Assembly (NCBI GenBank): GCA_013400975.1
Contig: WBMZ01015386.1
Location: 1-64,000 of the forward strand
Source: Atrichornis clamosus
Taxonomy: Eukaryota > Chordata > Aves > Passeriformes > Menuridae
Length of the DNA stretch: 64,000 nucleotides
Reading direction: 5' to 3'
Shown here piece after piece: positions 37,901 through 50,108 of the stretch (position 1 is its first letter; each line of letters opens with the position of its first letter). The position numbers and the translations under genes are program-made. The notes beneath the pieces are model-generated. The model saw nothing but the letters and a program-made list of their open reading frames with translations. It was not told the DNA's origin and did not search any database.

Positions 37901-39615
37901 CGAGGGCATAATGTCCACACTTTTATTTAAACATGGTCGTTGACACAACAGCTAAAAGTCTGCTTCCCCCACCCCGCCTACCTGGATATCAGAGTTAGCA
38001 CCTGGTGTTTAACACGAACTAAAGCCTTGGCAGGGTTATTTACTGCAAGCACTGGCCAGAGCCGAAGCAATTTGGGTGCACTGAAACACGGATAACATGG
38101 AATAATTTAATTTTTGGGGAGCATCCCGTTGCTGCAGCTGGTTCTCTGGAACACCAGGGGTGGTGCATAGTTCATAAGGCTAAAAACCGACAGAAAAGGG
38201 ACAAATCACAGTCGTGGTCTGAAGTTATTGCAGTGCAAATTTAATATGAGCAGTGCTTTAAAGCAGTGGAACTTAATTAAGAGGTAGGTACTTTCCTCCT
38301 TGATGAATTTAACATTGCTTCAAAGTAGTTCAAGCTGAGTAGCTTCACGTTTGATATCTCAGGTACACAAACGAGTCATGGCAGGGCTGGATGGAGCTGG
38401 AAGATATTTCAAATAATACAGAAAAGGTTTCACTGGCATAAAAAATTTCTGTTGCAAGAGGTTACTTTTGTTGGGGTGAGCTCTTATTTCTGGGCTTGAA
38501 ATATCCTGATCTAAACTTTTAGGGACACAAAGCCATATTTACCTTGGTGTTCAAGGTCACCGAAGATCAGAAGGTTGATGTTTTATGAAAATAAAGTGCA
38601 TTTTTCTGCTCCTGCTTCTTCTAAAAAGCAACCTCTAATTATATGAACTTACTTACCAGGATTGTCAAAAAAGCAACCCAAACTTATCCCACTGATGGAA
38701 ATGACCAGGCCATGCCAGAAGAGAAAACCACTTTTGGAGCAACTCTTTCGTGATCTCTTTCCCCTCCCCTTTTTTGTTCCACATGATGCAAATTTTTATA
38801 CAAATATTTCTTTCTATTTCTGAAATATTTCCTGTTTCTGGCTCCACATTCCCTTCAAAACCAGTAATATTAGCACTTTTGTGCACCACTCAAGGCTACC
38901 AGGTGTTCTGACAAAGCAGAGAGGACATTTAAATGAAGAAATGTCATCTTCTAATTTTTTTTTTTTTTTTAACAAAGCAGATTAAGATGAGTGTCCAATT
39001 TGCAAATCACTAACACCAATATTCTCTGTAATTCATCAGTTCTCCCATCCAGGTTATCAAAACACTGACAGTGTATTTGCCTTTAGACTGCAACATGATG
39101 CAACTGAAAGGTGCTAAAAGGAACACTTTCAGCTCATTTTCACAAGCTCATGCACAGTTGAGACATTAGATTTGAAATCTATTTACAATTTTACATATTT
39201 TACAATATATATTTCATCTTTACAGCTACAGAATAAGTTCAGACTAACATTGGTACCTTTTGAGCTTCAGCTGGAACTTGGAGTCAAGTTAAACTAATTA
39301 TTAAAAACAAGTAAGTGCATGCTTAGGAGGAAGCTTTCAGGGAAGATGTCAATGGACTAGTGTTGCTTAAAAATTACACCAGTTTGTGTAGAAAATTTAA
39401 ATTCAGTTCAAAAACCCACAAAAGCCTAATAGAAATCTACTCGACTAAAATAAATACAATTCATTACACTTAACCAAGAAAAAAAAGAAGTACCTTTAAA
39501 AATGTACTGATTTAAGCTCATTTGATTTCTTTTAGCCTTAAATTTCCTCCCCTTCCCAAGTAGCAAGGTAGCACTGGGTGAGGATAATGCTGCTTTTCAA
39601 AGCTAACACTGAGAA
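37900..39615 (-). other. RABGEF1: RABGEF1 3' untranslated region
   Basis: AT-rich sequence after the RABGEF1 stop codon, extending to the only canonical minus-strand AATAAA I found downstream of the stop. It includes a T16 run on the plus strand (38955-38970). Length is about 1.7 kb, with the 3' limit inferred. Confidence 0.65.
37922..37927 (-). terminator. RABGEF1: Probable poly(A) signal of RABGEF1
   Basis: TTTATT on the plus strand gives AATAAA on the minus strand, in the context GTTTAAATAAAAGTGTGG, followed downstream by a moderately T/G-containing stretch. Confidence 0.6.
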
Positions 39616-40014
39616 TTATCCTGCATAAACCTGAGGCTGCAGTGGTGGGGGCAGCTTGTCATTCTCCACATTTTCAGAGTCAATGGCTGCTAAGGCTTGA
39701 CTTTTTGGTTTGATTTCTAATGGATATTTCTCCACAATATCTTCCACTTCCTTTGTAATTCCATCAGTCCAATCTATGAGGTCTTTCTCGAGCTTCTTGG
39801 CTTCACTGACAATTCTTTCCTGTCTCTCATTCAACTGAGAGAGGAGGTCTAAGCTTTTGCACATTTGCTTCACACCCAGGCACACATCAGGGGAAAAACT
39901 GTCAGATTCCTGCTTTTTTGGGGATGTCTGGCCCGTCATGAAACGATCAAAATCTTCTTGGCTCAGGTTTAAAGACTGAGCATCCAGTTTTTCAATGAAG
40001 GCCACAGCACAGCA
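39616..40014 (-). CDS. RABGEF1: RABGEF1 coding exon 8, stop at 39616-39618
   Basis: Acceptor GTTTGCAG, then [11 protein letters not shown] (residue 360 on) to the end of the protein at 491. It contains the coiled-coil region that binds rabaptin-5 in the family (about [14 protein letters not shown] to EKDLIDW) and the C-terminal [11 protein letters not shown] before TAA. Confidence 0.97.
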   Translation of the reverse strand, partial: CCAVAFIEKLDAQSLNLSQEDFDRFMTGQTSPKKQESDSFSPDVCLGVKQMCKSLDLLSQLNERQERIVSEAKKLEKDLIDWTDGITKEVEDIVEKYPLEIKPKSQALAAIDSENVENDKLPPPLQPQVYAG

Positions 40015-43000
40015 CTGCAAACAGAACAGGGAGAGTATCATTAAGCCACACACTGGAATGTACCTGTTCTATTCCCTCTCCTCCTCTTAGACCAGTAACT
40101 GATTTATTTTGATTTTTTAATGCCCCAAATGAGCTTTTCCAGAAGTTAACTCCATCAGACAGTTCATATGATTCTTTCCTCTCCCTAAAGCTTGAAGAAA
40201 TCGAGAACTCAACTGACAATGTGCATTCCAAACCTCAGGGTCACTGCTTTTGGGAGGTGAGAAAACAGCAGGCACATGAAAGGAGACAGGAGCACCATAC
40301 TAATGTTTAATTATCTGATCAGCAGAGATCTGCTGTGCTCTGTATTCATTTTCTGAAGGAAGGGATGTCAAATGCCCACCTCACCTTGGGGATGCTCTGC
40401 TCCTACTGAAATCAACTTTTAACATGCCAAATATTTCATTCAACTACGTAATTTGCTCTATGATAAAATGCAGAGCACACCAAGAAATGCCTCTTGTAGA
40501 AGCATTAAAAAGCCTCTTTACCTCCACAAATTAATGGCCTGGTTCTGCAGTCCCTTCAAGAGACTCATGGGCTCAAAGAGGGAACTTTGGATCTGTAACA
40601 CCTGCATATCCCAAGGATTTTAGGAACAGAAAGTATTTCTTTCCTTGCAGGATTAAAATACACCCAAGTCTTTAGCATCAAACTTTTCAAATAAAGGGTT
40701 TAAAACTATGAAGAAAGCAAAGGACTGTCTGATTTGGGAAGCAGAGAAGGAAGAGAGATTAGGTAGAACTGTGCTCTAAACCAACCACTGTTTGAAAAAT
40801 AATTTTTTCTTCTGTGTTATGTTATAATTCCCTTTCCTGGCAATTCCTACACGCAAACAAAATCCACATCATTGCTGCCCTTACCAGGTTGGTGAAATAA
40901 TATCCATCCTCTCCAGTCATCAGCCTGCTGGGGTTGCAGAAGCGAGTGATGTACTGGATGTTGGACTGCAGGCGAGGGGGGTTCCCCTTCAGAACAATGT
41001 AAATCAGGGTGGGCAGGAAGTCATCAGCAGAGGCTGGCTCATTTTTGGTGATTTTGATAGCATTAAATATGTGCTTGCTGCATTTGGTGATGCAGGCTAG
41101 TTTATCCCGAGGGACACGCTTGGAATCCATTTCAATAATATCTGTAAGGTAAAAAAAACTCCTCAAATCATTCAAATTGTATTGATCACACAGCTGAATA
41201 AGCACGATTTACTGGGAAATATTAATATTGCATCATTTCTGTCTGTGGGGGAGTGTTTCAAATAGATCAGCTAAGCCTAAACATTTCCAGGATGGAAAAA
41301 CTATTCTTGTTTCACAGATGGAATTCCAGCCCAATACCACAAAGACTCTGCAAATTTGCCAGCCTGGACCCCCTTGTGATGACAGCAGAAAATAATCTCT
41401 ATGAGCTATAAAGCTATACATGTAAACTTCATCATTCACCAACCTGTAATTGCCTTTACAACCATGTCGGAGACTTCTGGAATCTCCTCATTGACAGGAA
41501 CACACAGCATTTGGGGAGTTACCCAGTGCAAAGCCCTGTGACAGGAAAGGAAGAGTTAAAGTGTTCTGTGCCAGAGCCATCCAGGTGTTTGAAACCAGCT
41601 GCTCCCTGAACTGAAGGCACAAGGAGTGCTTTGTGTGGGTGAGGCACTAGCTCAGCCATAAGCCAGTTTATTCCACTGAAGTCATTTATTTTCAGAGAAA
41701 ATACTTTTTTTGGTTCTCATCTAACAAAAGCAAGCCAATTAGTTTCCCCAGTATCCATTCTATTAATTCCTTTTTAAAAAAATAAACTGGTTTTAACCCT
41801 CTGTGGTTAACAAGCCATTTTTGTGTGCACAAGGTTTTGAACATGCTTGATTCAGAACTCATTTATAGGACTGAGGATTACTCAGTTATTTTTCTTTTCA
41901 AGCCTTACCTGATCCTCTTTTGGACAGCAAGGTCTTTCTTCTCATCATCAGTTGTCTCAGGGCAGAAGACATATTTATACTGCCGAGTCATGATGTATTT
42001 TTCAATCTGATCCATTGCCTTCTCAATCTTTTCAGGGGGCACTGAAAGGGACAAATCCCACAAATAAAAGTATTCCATGGCTCTTTGGAAGATTTTATCC
42101 AGTTTGATTCCAACATCATCAAATTAATACTACTGACTTAAGCCAACCTGAGTTCACAGAGAATGGGTATAATGGGAATATTTTCAATCTCTACACCAGA
42201 AGTAAAAATATAATGGGTAGAACTCAAAGAGTTTAAAAGAATTCTCTAAAAACAAATAATTTACACTGCAAAACTTTACAGAATGGTGCTGCTGGGAACA
42301 GTTCTAACTCTGTTCCCAGCATTTCTGAGAGCTGGGTCAGAATGTTTTGCTTTTATTTGAAAATGTAAGAGGCTTTAGCCCCAAGTCACTGTTTTTACAA
42401 CATTAAGATGAGGAAGAAGAACTTGGTACCTTTCCAACGTGTCTGCAGTTTGTCTGCTACGTTTTGGTAGAAGTCCTGGGCACATTCAGACTGCTCCTCA
42501 ATGCTTAAATCCTGTAAGAGAACATGGATTAAGTGGGGAAGAACTGGCAGCAAGACCTCTGATGTTTTGTTTTTGTTAAAGGCAAGTGTCCAGCTGCTGT
42601 CACAGTCTGAGAATGCAAAGGTGTCGTCAGAGGTGTTTAGACTGACTAAATTTTATTTCAAAATAGAAGAAAGCAACACTGGCTCTTTAACATGTGGAAA
42701 ACTTGCATTTATTTGCTGAACAAACGCACATTAGCATTGGAACCAGACAGGTGCAATGGTATTTCCCCCGGGCACAACCTTGAGCAACACTGGCAAAATA
42801 ACTCAGACTAAGCAGAATGTTTGTCCCTATTTAGCCTCTTAATTTTTAAAAAGACAATATATATCAAACCCTCAAGAACATAAATCATGGTTTGAAAGAA
42901 TATCTACACAGTAAACATTTCTAATTGTGAAGTTACTATGAATTACATTCACAGGGGTTTTTGGTTTTTTGTCACTGTTTTTTGGGTATTTGCTAACTGA

Positions 43001-46000
43001 GCTCCTGAAGAGCGTAAGAGGTTTGAAGGCTTAAAATTCACTTACTGATCAAGGCAATTTTCAACATTAAATGGCGACATAAAACCATTAAACAAACATT
43101 TTAAAAAGTGGTGACAAAACTTGTGCTCAGGCCAATGTCCAGTTTTTGACCTTAGAGAACTCAGAAACCAAGAGCCTGAGCTCTGCTGGCAGTGCTGGGT
43201 TTTAGGCCTGGTTTTTGTGCAGTAGCAAATCATGAGTTTTGGAAGACCAGCACAAACTATCAAGGCAGTAGGAAGTGAGAATACCTCCAGTGCTTGAAGC
43301 CAATAATAAACCCACACCATTCTCACAAATTCTATGTTCAGAGTGAAAGTTCTAAAACAAAACAAAAAAAAAGTTCAAGAAGTTTTCAAAGTAGAGGGAA
43401 TGCAGGATTCCATCAGAACTCCCTTTAATATTCAGTCCAACGTGAGGAGATCATTTGAGTAACTACAAACTAAATAAAAGGGGAAAAAAAAATGTTGTGC
43501 TGAATACTGACTTATTCCAACCATAGGTGGCACTACAGACTGATTAATATTTCAAGAACATTGATTTTTTTTTTTAATGAAAAATTAAGATGTAACCCTT
43601 ATTCCATATTAAAAAAAAAAAAGAACAGTCAAATTCCCCTTCCCCAAATAAAAGGAGAAGTGTGAGTTGATGCTGAATTATCTTTAGAAGTTTTTAGACT
43701 TAAGTTGTCTCGTCCCTGGAAGTGTCCAAGGCCAGGTTGGACGGGGCTTGGAGCATCCTGGGATAGTGGAAGGTGTCCCTGCCCATGGCAGGGGGTGGGA
43801 CAGGATGGCCTTTAAGTCTTTTCCAAGCCAAAGCACTCTGTGATATCTAAAAACTCAGCATGTAACATCTTATAATTTCCACAAGTCATATTTCTGTAGA
43901 ATATTGTTGAAAAGACAAACTTAAGTGGGATTTATTCAGGACTAACTGATCTGGGATGCAAACGAAAACTCTCTGAGGTACTGGGGTTGGAAAGATCCTT
44001 TGGTTCCACACCACACCAAAAACCAAGGCAGCCACATGATCCTAATTTGATTAATCCCATCAGCTCCTGTTACACTCCATAAAAGCCAAACTGCTGGAAG
44101 AAGTGCAGCATTTCCTCCACCTCTCCCCAATTTCCCCCTTTTATTCATGCAGAAGGCACGCAGAGCTTACCCTTTTATGGTTCATTGTGTCCAAAAACAG
44201 CTTACATTGCTTATAGATATCTTGTCCAGGCTTTTGGTACGTCCTGAGGAATTCTATGAACTCCTTGGACACTCGATCCGTCTCGATGCTCGCCTGCCTG
44301 TGGATGGAAGGGCTGGGAGCCTTGGCTTCTTGGATCTCTGCGGGGAAAATTTGGGGCCCATCAGGTGAGCTTTTGACACTGCTGGAGAAATTCACCAAGT
44401 GTTTAACAACTTTTATAATTTCAAGTGATTTTTTCTCAGCTGTGCAGCGATTGATTATTTATTCCTCAAGCTTTGCCAGGGAAATGCTGGATGTTATTAA
44501 ACACAACTCCAGGAAACTGAGCATTCCACTGGAGTGAAACATTTACTGCCACACACCCATTTACACTGATGGCCTTTTTATATCAAAATGACTGCAGCAA
44601 GGGTTTACTTTTAGGTTTCTTACATTTTCACTCCCAGGTAAGAGATCTCCTGTAAGATCAAGGCTTCCAGACGGGATTCTGCAGCAGCAGAACAGAAAGG
44701 AATTCCTTAAGAGAAAGGAATGGTCCCTTTCCCATTCTCCCTCACCTCCTGCTCCTTTCCTTGTACCAACACAAATATTCATTCAAGTGGCTCCTGGAGC
44801 AGCTCAAGGCAGTTCCAGTCAAGGAACTACACCCTGCAAGTTTACAGAGCTGCATCCACAGGGGTTTTCCACCCCAACACATCTGATTTTCCAAGTTCCA
44901 AGCTAATTGTGCTGCTCCAACACCTTCACTAATCACGTTTATAGTTCACCCACCTTTCAGCTTGCCAGCCAACACTGTTGGAAATGGAGGGATTGAATAG
45001 AGGTGATGGAAATGAACGTGGTGAAAAGCAGAGGGACAGAAAACATGAAAATATTCATGGTCAACACGATACAAACACAGCTTGCAATCTGAAAACACTG
45101 ACATGCACAGCAAAGACATCCTCATTTCAACAAGCATGCAGAACTCCAAAATAAAAAGAAATGAATGAGATTAATATCTTTAAGTTGGTTTAATTTAGAC
45201 TTGAGGGAGCTTATTGGGGTTTTTTTTGTTTGTTGTTTGCTTTTAAAGTGATCCAGCACTACAGTAAACCCAAAGCTGTGTCATCCAGTGGCTAAGGAAC
45301 ACTGCTCATCTGACCAGAGCACAGGACTCCACATTTCAGCACAGCCTTCTCTGGGCAATAACTTGGTCAGGTACCATCAGAACACTTCTGGTGTTTAAGT
45401 GCTGAGAACAGAAAAGATTTTGCAAATACTGAAATTCCAGCTGCAGCAATTGAGACAGAAAGTGCAAATCAAACTCCTTCCTAGTTACACAAGGACCCTT
45501 TTCCAGAGGGGATTTCCTCCCATTGACTTCACACCTAAGATTCACTGGAGTACAGCCCCAAAACCTACACAGGACTCCAGCTGAGGGGTGGCCATTACTT
45601 AAATTTGTCACATCTCATTAGAGCAAAAGGAACTAGGAAGCTTATTTTGAAATAATCAACAAAGAAAGCAGGCCCACTTTCAAAAGGGCAGAATTATATG
45701 ATATTTTTTCCATGATTAATTCCTGATCTCATTCAAAGTACAGTTAAAGGTGTATTTACTTCAACAATGAGTTCACTCTGTTATAAAAATAATGAGCTTA
45801 ATTTGCTGTTTGACCTTAAGGAACATGAATATTATTTTTTCAGTCGCAAATTCAAAATAGATTGGTTTTTAGTTACTAGAGAGATGTGGTCAACTGAGGC
45901 AGATTCCTATTAAGGTAAGTGTTAAAAAACTGATTTTAGTTAGAAAGAACTGTCTTTTAATGAGTTACACCAAGAACTACTTGTAGTCACTCAGAAATGT

Positions 46001-49000
46001 TGCAGCTTCATTAATCTCTGAGTTGAAATCCTGATTTGAGGAAAATTAATCTGTACAATATGCACTGATTGCTGAGGACTGCAGGAACAGATGTACTTTC
46101 TGCAACAAAGTATTTTCAGGTTTGTCGTGTGCTCTCAAAGAATTAAGTCTAACTAAAAAGAAGCTGATTAGAGACAAGAAATTCCATTTGAATAAGTTAA
46201 AGAGAACCCAGCAGAGGGAATGTGCCAAGAGAGAGCATGGGAAGAGTTACGGATCATCCTCACAAAGAATAAACATTATTAATATTCAAATCTCTCTACA
46301 GAAATGCTACTTTGTCACAGCAGAACATGAGCACTCCAGGGATTCACTATGGTTGTGCCATGGTCACAGATCCCAGTCCAAGCATGGAATATCAAAAAGG
46401 GTTTGTCATCAGCTCTGTTACCCACAGCCATTCCTCTCCTTCACATAATTTAATAAATAAACAGTGGTGCATCTTCAAATTTCTTTAGCCAGCAGAACAA
46501 GTCAGAATTGCAAACAAATAACACAGGACAAGCTTGTTTGCATCAAGGGTTTGGTGTTCTTTTGGTTAAAATGAAACCAGTGTGTCTTCTCTTGATAGGA
46601 AATTGTCTTCTTGATTAAAAACAAACATCTGGAGACGTTTTGAGAATGCAGAAGTTCTTGGAGTGTCAGCTACTACACTGAAGTAGTTTCAATTTATAAT
46701 CAGATTTATAACACTAACCTGGAATTCTTTTTTTGGATAAAAACACAAAGCAGCACAAGATTCTTAAAAAATCCTTTTTTTAAAAAAAAGTGTACAATAC
46801 TTTAGTGGTCACACAAAGGTGGAGCTCAAAGAAGCTTCAGTTTTATTCCTATGATTCCCTATTAAAAAGCAAAGAATTGGTTTAGAGATTCAAGATCCCC
46901 TCAAGATGCTGGACTTGCTTTTTTTTTATTATGTCACCTTCATGTTGAAGAGCACGAGTTACAACTGGCACAACCCTAGTTTGTGTTTTGCAAAGCCCAA
47001 CTAAGAGGCAAGCTTACTAAAACCAGGCAGACAGCTTGCCCAGGCTGTACTGCATTACCTTCAGAAGGGGAAGCCAGTTCCCAGGAGGGAGTAAAAATCT
47101 CCTTCAAATCCCTGAGAATGTTATCAGCATTTCTCTCCCTCCCAAGCTGTCCTTGCTTAGGGGTTTTCTCTTGAGCTGCTGAAATAAAAGGCCAAAGCAA
47201 GCAGGACACCGAGAGCAGGAGCAGGGAAGGACAGGTGGTGAAAGGGACAAGGAAGAAAAAAAAAGAAAATATGAAAAGTGAGAAGAATGAGTGGGGAAAA
47301 AAAAAGGTTTTAACACAGAGGTGAATGCCTCATGTAGGCAGCTGCTGCCATGCACCAGGACAATTCTCAGATGACATTTCTCATTACGGAAATGCAACGT
47401 CTATAAGGTTAAGACAGATTAATGTTGATTTTCCTTCTGGAATTCCTCCTCCACAGCCAAGCAGTTTCCAGTTTTTGCCTGTGTGAGCTATTGCTACGCA
47501 AAGACATCAGTGCCATTAATCATTCTCACTTGTAACACATTCTGTGGAACAAACACTCAGCCAACCACAAACTTGATATTCACATCCCACACACAAACAC
47601 TACGAGTCTCACATTTATTTTCAGTTCAAGGCCCCCTGCTTCCACATCCCATTTTTTCCTGGTAAGGCTGTCAAAGTGATCCACCACGGCAGCATCAGCT
47701 GATATTTTATCTCAGGATTTCTCTCATACTCAGACACACCAGTTTGTTGGAGGTGACTGACAGCCAGCACCTTTTCTCCTGCTTTTTCCAGGAGGAATTC
47801 CCCTTCCAGTCCTAAATCCTGCTATGACACCATGGCTGACTCAGGAATTTAGCAGGAATGTGTCAGAGGGACTTCCCCTCAGCAGTGCAGTGCCAGACCA
47901 CCACCATTTATGCTATTTAGTGGAAGAACCCCTGTATAATAAACATATAAACACAGGTTTAGCAGTTCTATTTAAAAGAATGTTTGGCATCACCTAAAAG
48001 CTCACATTTTTCAATGTTTCCAGTAACAGTCACTCTCCAGAAGCGTCATTATTCCAACTTTTTAAAGTCAAAGCACAGAGCACTAATCTGCCTTTTAGAA
48101 CTGTCTAAAAGCACTTTTTAATTTCACATGTGGTACAGAAGCATGAAAAGCAAAGGAGGCAGTTACCCTTCTTAGCTCCTGCTCTGGAAGAAGCAGTGAA
48201 GAACTTCTTCACAGTAGTGACCTTTCTTGTTTTCTCATTGGTTTTCTTCTCCTCAAACTTTGAAAAGGTCAGGGACTGTGCCCCTTGGGTGCTCTGGCTG
48301 CTGGCATAAGCTTCTTCCTCCTCACGCTGCAGACTGGAATTAGAAAAATATAGGTGTAATTTAAGAAATAGAACAAGACAAATAAGTCAATTTAGAAACA
48401 AGACAAATGAGCTAATTTCCTGTGCAATCACTCATTACTCATTTGACATGCCAATTCTTCCCTTTGCTCAACTTTATTCCTTGCTTTCTGCCACATCTCC
48501 CTTCACTACTTGATGTCCATCCTGGTAAAAATGAGGGAGAGCTCAGGATGGGGAGGGAGGATTAAACAGTGAGGTCAAAAAGGAGAGGACTGAGGTATAA
48601 CCCTGGCCACCTTCCCCCTGAATTCTCTAAAGGCAGAGGTGAGGGAAGGACTCTGGGAGGATTTCCAGCAGTAGATTCATTGCCTTGCTCCCTGCATCCC
48701 ACTGAGTTTCACAACCTGTTACCACAGGCAGGCCTTCACCACCTTACAAAAGTGAAATACCCTCACAATCTCAGAAATATTTGGGGAAACAGCTCATTGT
48801 TGTCATTATGTGTTTTCAGATACTTGGTAACAGTTAAACTTGCTCAAATGAATGAGGCAAACTTTGCAATGACCAAGCCCAGTTTTTAATCTACAGCTCC
48901 AAGGTAGGGGAGGGCAAACACACCAATCCTGAAATTTTTATTCCAATGCAGAAGGATTAAAATAGGTTACATTCTAGCGCCCTTCAGGATGCTGGAAGGT

Positions 49001-50101
49001 TGAGCAATTGTCTTTAATCATCCACCCAGCTCAGAATGGACCATAAATAGTCTTGGATCTGAAATCTCTTGAGGCAGGAATTGTATCTTATCAGTGCTGA
49101 CAAGGCTGGCTGTTCACTACAACAAAAAATCACAGCTTATCTGTGCCTTTAGCATCTCCCTGCTGAACTGCTACTTATTAAAGAATTCCTTAAATACCCC
49201 ACTTTATTGTACAGAGATGTTACAAGACTGACAGCATAACTATCTGCTCTAATAATAACGTTTTTATTAACTGTTTAAGATGAATTTATGGCTGAGGGAA
49301 AAAAATGGCATGTCCTCAGTACTGTCAACTGCTTCTCACCTGTGACAACACATCTTCCATTATCAGAGTCAAGCACTGATCACACTAGGAAAAGTGCACT
49401 GTTTTCCAGAAAAAAGTGCTTAGAAAATTACCTAAATTATTCTAAAGCTTTGATGCTTCAGGGCTTAACCCTGCAGTTTAAAAGGATGACCACAGACAAG
49501 GCTAAACTCAGTTTTTTTTAATCAGCAGCTGAAATGTAAAACCATGGTATTGGCTATATGCAAGACAATATCTGTCATCTCCGGAGGCATTTTAATCAAA
49601 ATTGTCATTTTAACCCTTCCAACTGCTAGATGGAAATACAGGTTTAACTATGCAAACTAGGTTCAAAGTATTTATTGGGAGGTTGGGCTGTGTTTACATT
49701 TGTTACTCCACAGACTGTCTTTTGAAACCTCTTAAACTAGAATGTCATAAACATTCATCTTTGCATCAAAAGGAAGGTTTTAATTCCTGCTGGAAAGGTC
49801 AAATTTGAGAACTTGTGATGAAACTGAGCCAGAGCAAACAGGACTAGAGAACAGGAGCCAGGAATAGTATTTGGTGAAGTCACCCTCCTGCAAAGGCTGA
49901 AGGAATAGAGAAGGCTCTTTACCGCTCTGCCAGCTCCCAATCCTCTTGGATCTGCTTCTGCCTGGCCTTATGGTATTCCTCTCTCCAGCACTTGGAGCAA
50001 AATCCCTGCCAAGCAGGATTGCCATAGTAACCACATCCCTTCTTGCACAGCAGCTCCGACTGATCAACGTGGATCCCTCTGCGCTCAGATTTCAGGTTCA
50101 T
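39616..50101 (-). CDS. RABGEF1: RABGEF1 (Rabex-5), Rab5 GDP/GTP exchange factor (coding span, 8 core exons)
   Basis: Eight minus-strand exons join in frame to 1476 nt, 491 aa, the length of human Rabex-5. An A20-type zinc finger comes first (C19, C23, C35, C38, with Y25-Y26). Next is the ubiquitin-binding MIU helix centred on A58, then a basic membrane-binding and helical-bundle region (about 81-230). The Vps9 catalytic domain follows (about 231-370), with D313, P317, Y354 and T357 at the positions known to be needed for Rab5/Rab21 nucleotide exchange. A C-terminal coiled coil (about 400-460), the rabaptin-5 binding region in the family, leads to a proline-rich end, [11 protein letters not shown]. 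Rabex-5 works on early endosomes, driving Rab5 activation, and the zinc finger can act as a ubiquitin ligase. The start ATG at 50101 is preceded by an in-exon 7-nt leader after an acceptor, as in a gene with a non-coding exon 1. Confidence 0.97.
40885..41141 (-). CDS. RABGEF1: RABGEF1 coding exon 7 (Vps9 catalytic core)
   Basis: Acceptor CCTTACAG, then AT completing D274. It encodes residues 275-359 with the Vps9 signature: D313 and P317 in [13 protein letters not shown], and Y354 and T357 in EDGYYFTNL. It ends AACCTG before donor GTAAGG, phase 0. Confidence 0.97.
41444..41535 (-). CDS. RABGEF1: RABGEF1 coding exon 6
   Basis: Acceptor TGTCACAG, then G completing R243. It encodes residues 244-273 ([17 protein letters not shown] onward), part of the Vps9 domain. 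It ends ATTACAG before donor GTTGGT, phase 1. Confidence 0.95.
41909..42041 (-). CDS. RABGEF1: RABGEF1 coding exon 5
   Basis: Acceptor CCCTTTCAG, then TG completing V199. It encodes residues 200-242 ([15 protein letters not shown] onward). This is the junction of the helical bundle and the Vps9 domain. It ends AGGATCAG before donor GTAAGG, phase 2. Confidence 0.95.
42430..42511 (-). CDS. RABGEF1: RABGEF1 coding exon 4
   Basis: Acceptor TCTTACAG. It encodes residues 172-198 ([18 protein letters not shown] onward) plus the first base of V199. It ends TGGAAAG before donor GTACCA. Helical-bundle region upstream of the Vps9 core. Confidence 0.95.
42512..44170 (-). other. RABGEF1: RABGEF1 intron between coding exons 3 and 4
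   Basis: No additional exon seen. It contains a CR1 fragment in the antisense direction near 43.71-43.85 kb and several A/T runs. Confidence 0.7.
43707..43846 (+). mobile_element. CR1 LINE fragment, 3' end, plus orientation
   Basis: It matches the CR1 3' region in the order CCCTGGAAGTGTCCAAGG, then TTGGACGGGGCTTGGAGCAT, then CCCTGCCCATGGCAGGGGGT, then a diverged CTTTTCCAAGCCAAAGCACT and TGTGAT. It is short and 5'-truncated, in a RABGEF1 intron and antisense to the gene. It is similar to the copy at 10.5 kb. Confidence 0.9.
44171..44337 (-). CDS. RABGEF1: RABGEF1 coding exon 3
   Basis: Acceptor CCCCGCAG, then AG completing E116. It encodes residues 117-171 ([16 protein letters not shown] onward), the beginning of the helical bundle. 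It ends CATAAAAGG before donor GTAAGC, phase 0. Confidence 0.95.
44338..47058 (-). other. RABGEF1: RABGEF1 intron upstream of coding exon 3
   Basis: About 2.7 kb of AT-rich DNA between the candidate cassette exon and coding exon 3. No other exon or repeat family recognised. Confidence 0.65.
47059..47178 (-). CDS. RABGEF1: Candidate RABGEF1 cassette exon, 40 codons, phase 1-1
   Basis: Between coding exons 2 and 3 there is a stop-free 120-nt segment with a good acceptor (CTTTTATTTCAG) and donor (TCTGAAG before GTAATG). Both ends are phase 1, exactly the phase of the flanking junction, so it can be included or skipped without changing the frame. It would insert 40 residues after K115, starting [10 protein letters not shown] and ending WELASPSE, inside the membrane-targeting region. 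Composition is protein-like and hydrophilic (charged, with an ILRDLKEIF amphipathic stretch). The 491-aa form lacks it. Chance cannot be excluded without transcripts. Confidence 0.7.
48167..48333 (-). CDS. RABGEF1: RABGEF1 coding exon 2
   Basis: Acceptor AATTCCAG, then T completing R60. It encodes residues 61-115: the acidic end of the MIU ([10 protein letters not shown]) and a lysine-rich membrane-binding stretch ([19 protein letters not shown]). It ends AAGAAGG before donor GTAACT, phase 1. Confidence 0.95.
48334..49922 (-). other. RABGEF1: RABGEF1 intron between coding exons 1 and 2
   Basis: About 1.6 kb of AT-rich DNA. No exon, RNA gene or repeat recognised. Confidence 0.7.
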
Positions 50102-50108
50102 TTTCCTC
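49923..50108 (-). CDS. RABGEF1: RABGEF1 first coding exon (A20 zinc finger; ATG at 50101)
   Basis: Acceptor TCAAACAG, then GAGGAAA and ATG. It encodes residues 1-59 plus two bases of R60. It carries the A20 zinc finger C19-X3-C23-X11-C35-X2-C38 and the start of the MIU helix (EDWELAE, A58). The donor is GAGCG before GTAAAG. Confidence 0.96.

Noticed and set aside
41233..41442. 69-codon minus-strand open frame between RABGEF1 exons
   Set aside because: Intronic; no phase-compatible splice sites that would fit between exons 6 and 7, and no similarity to Rabex-5.
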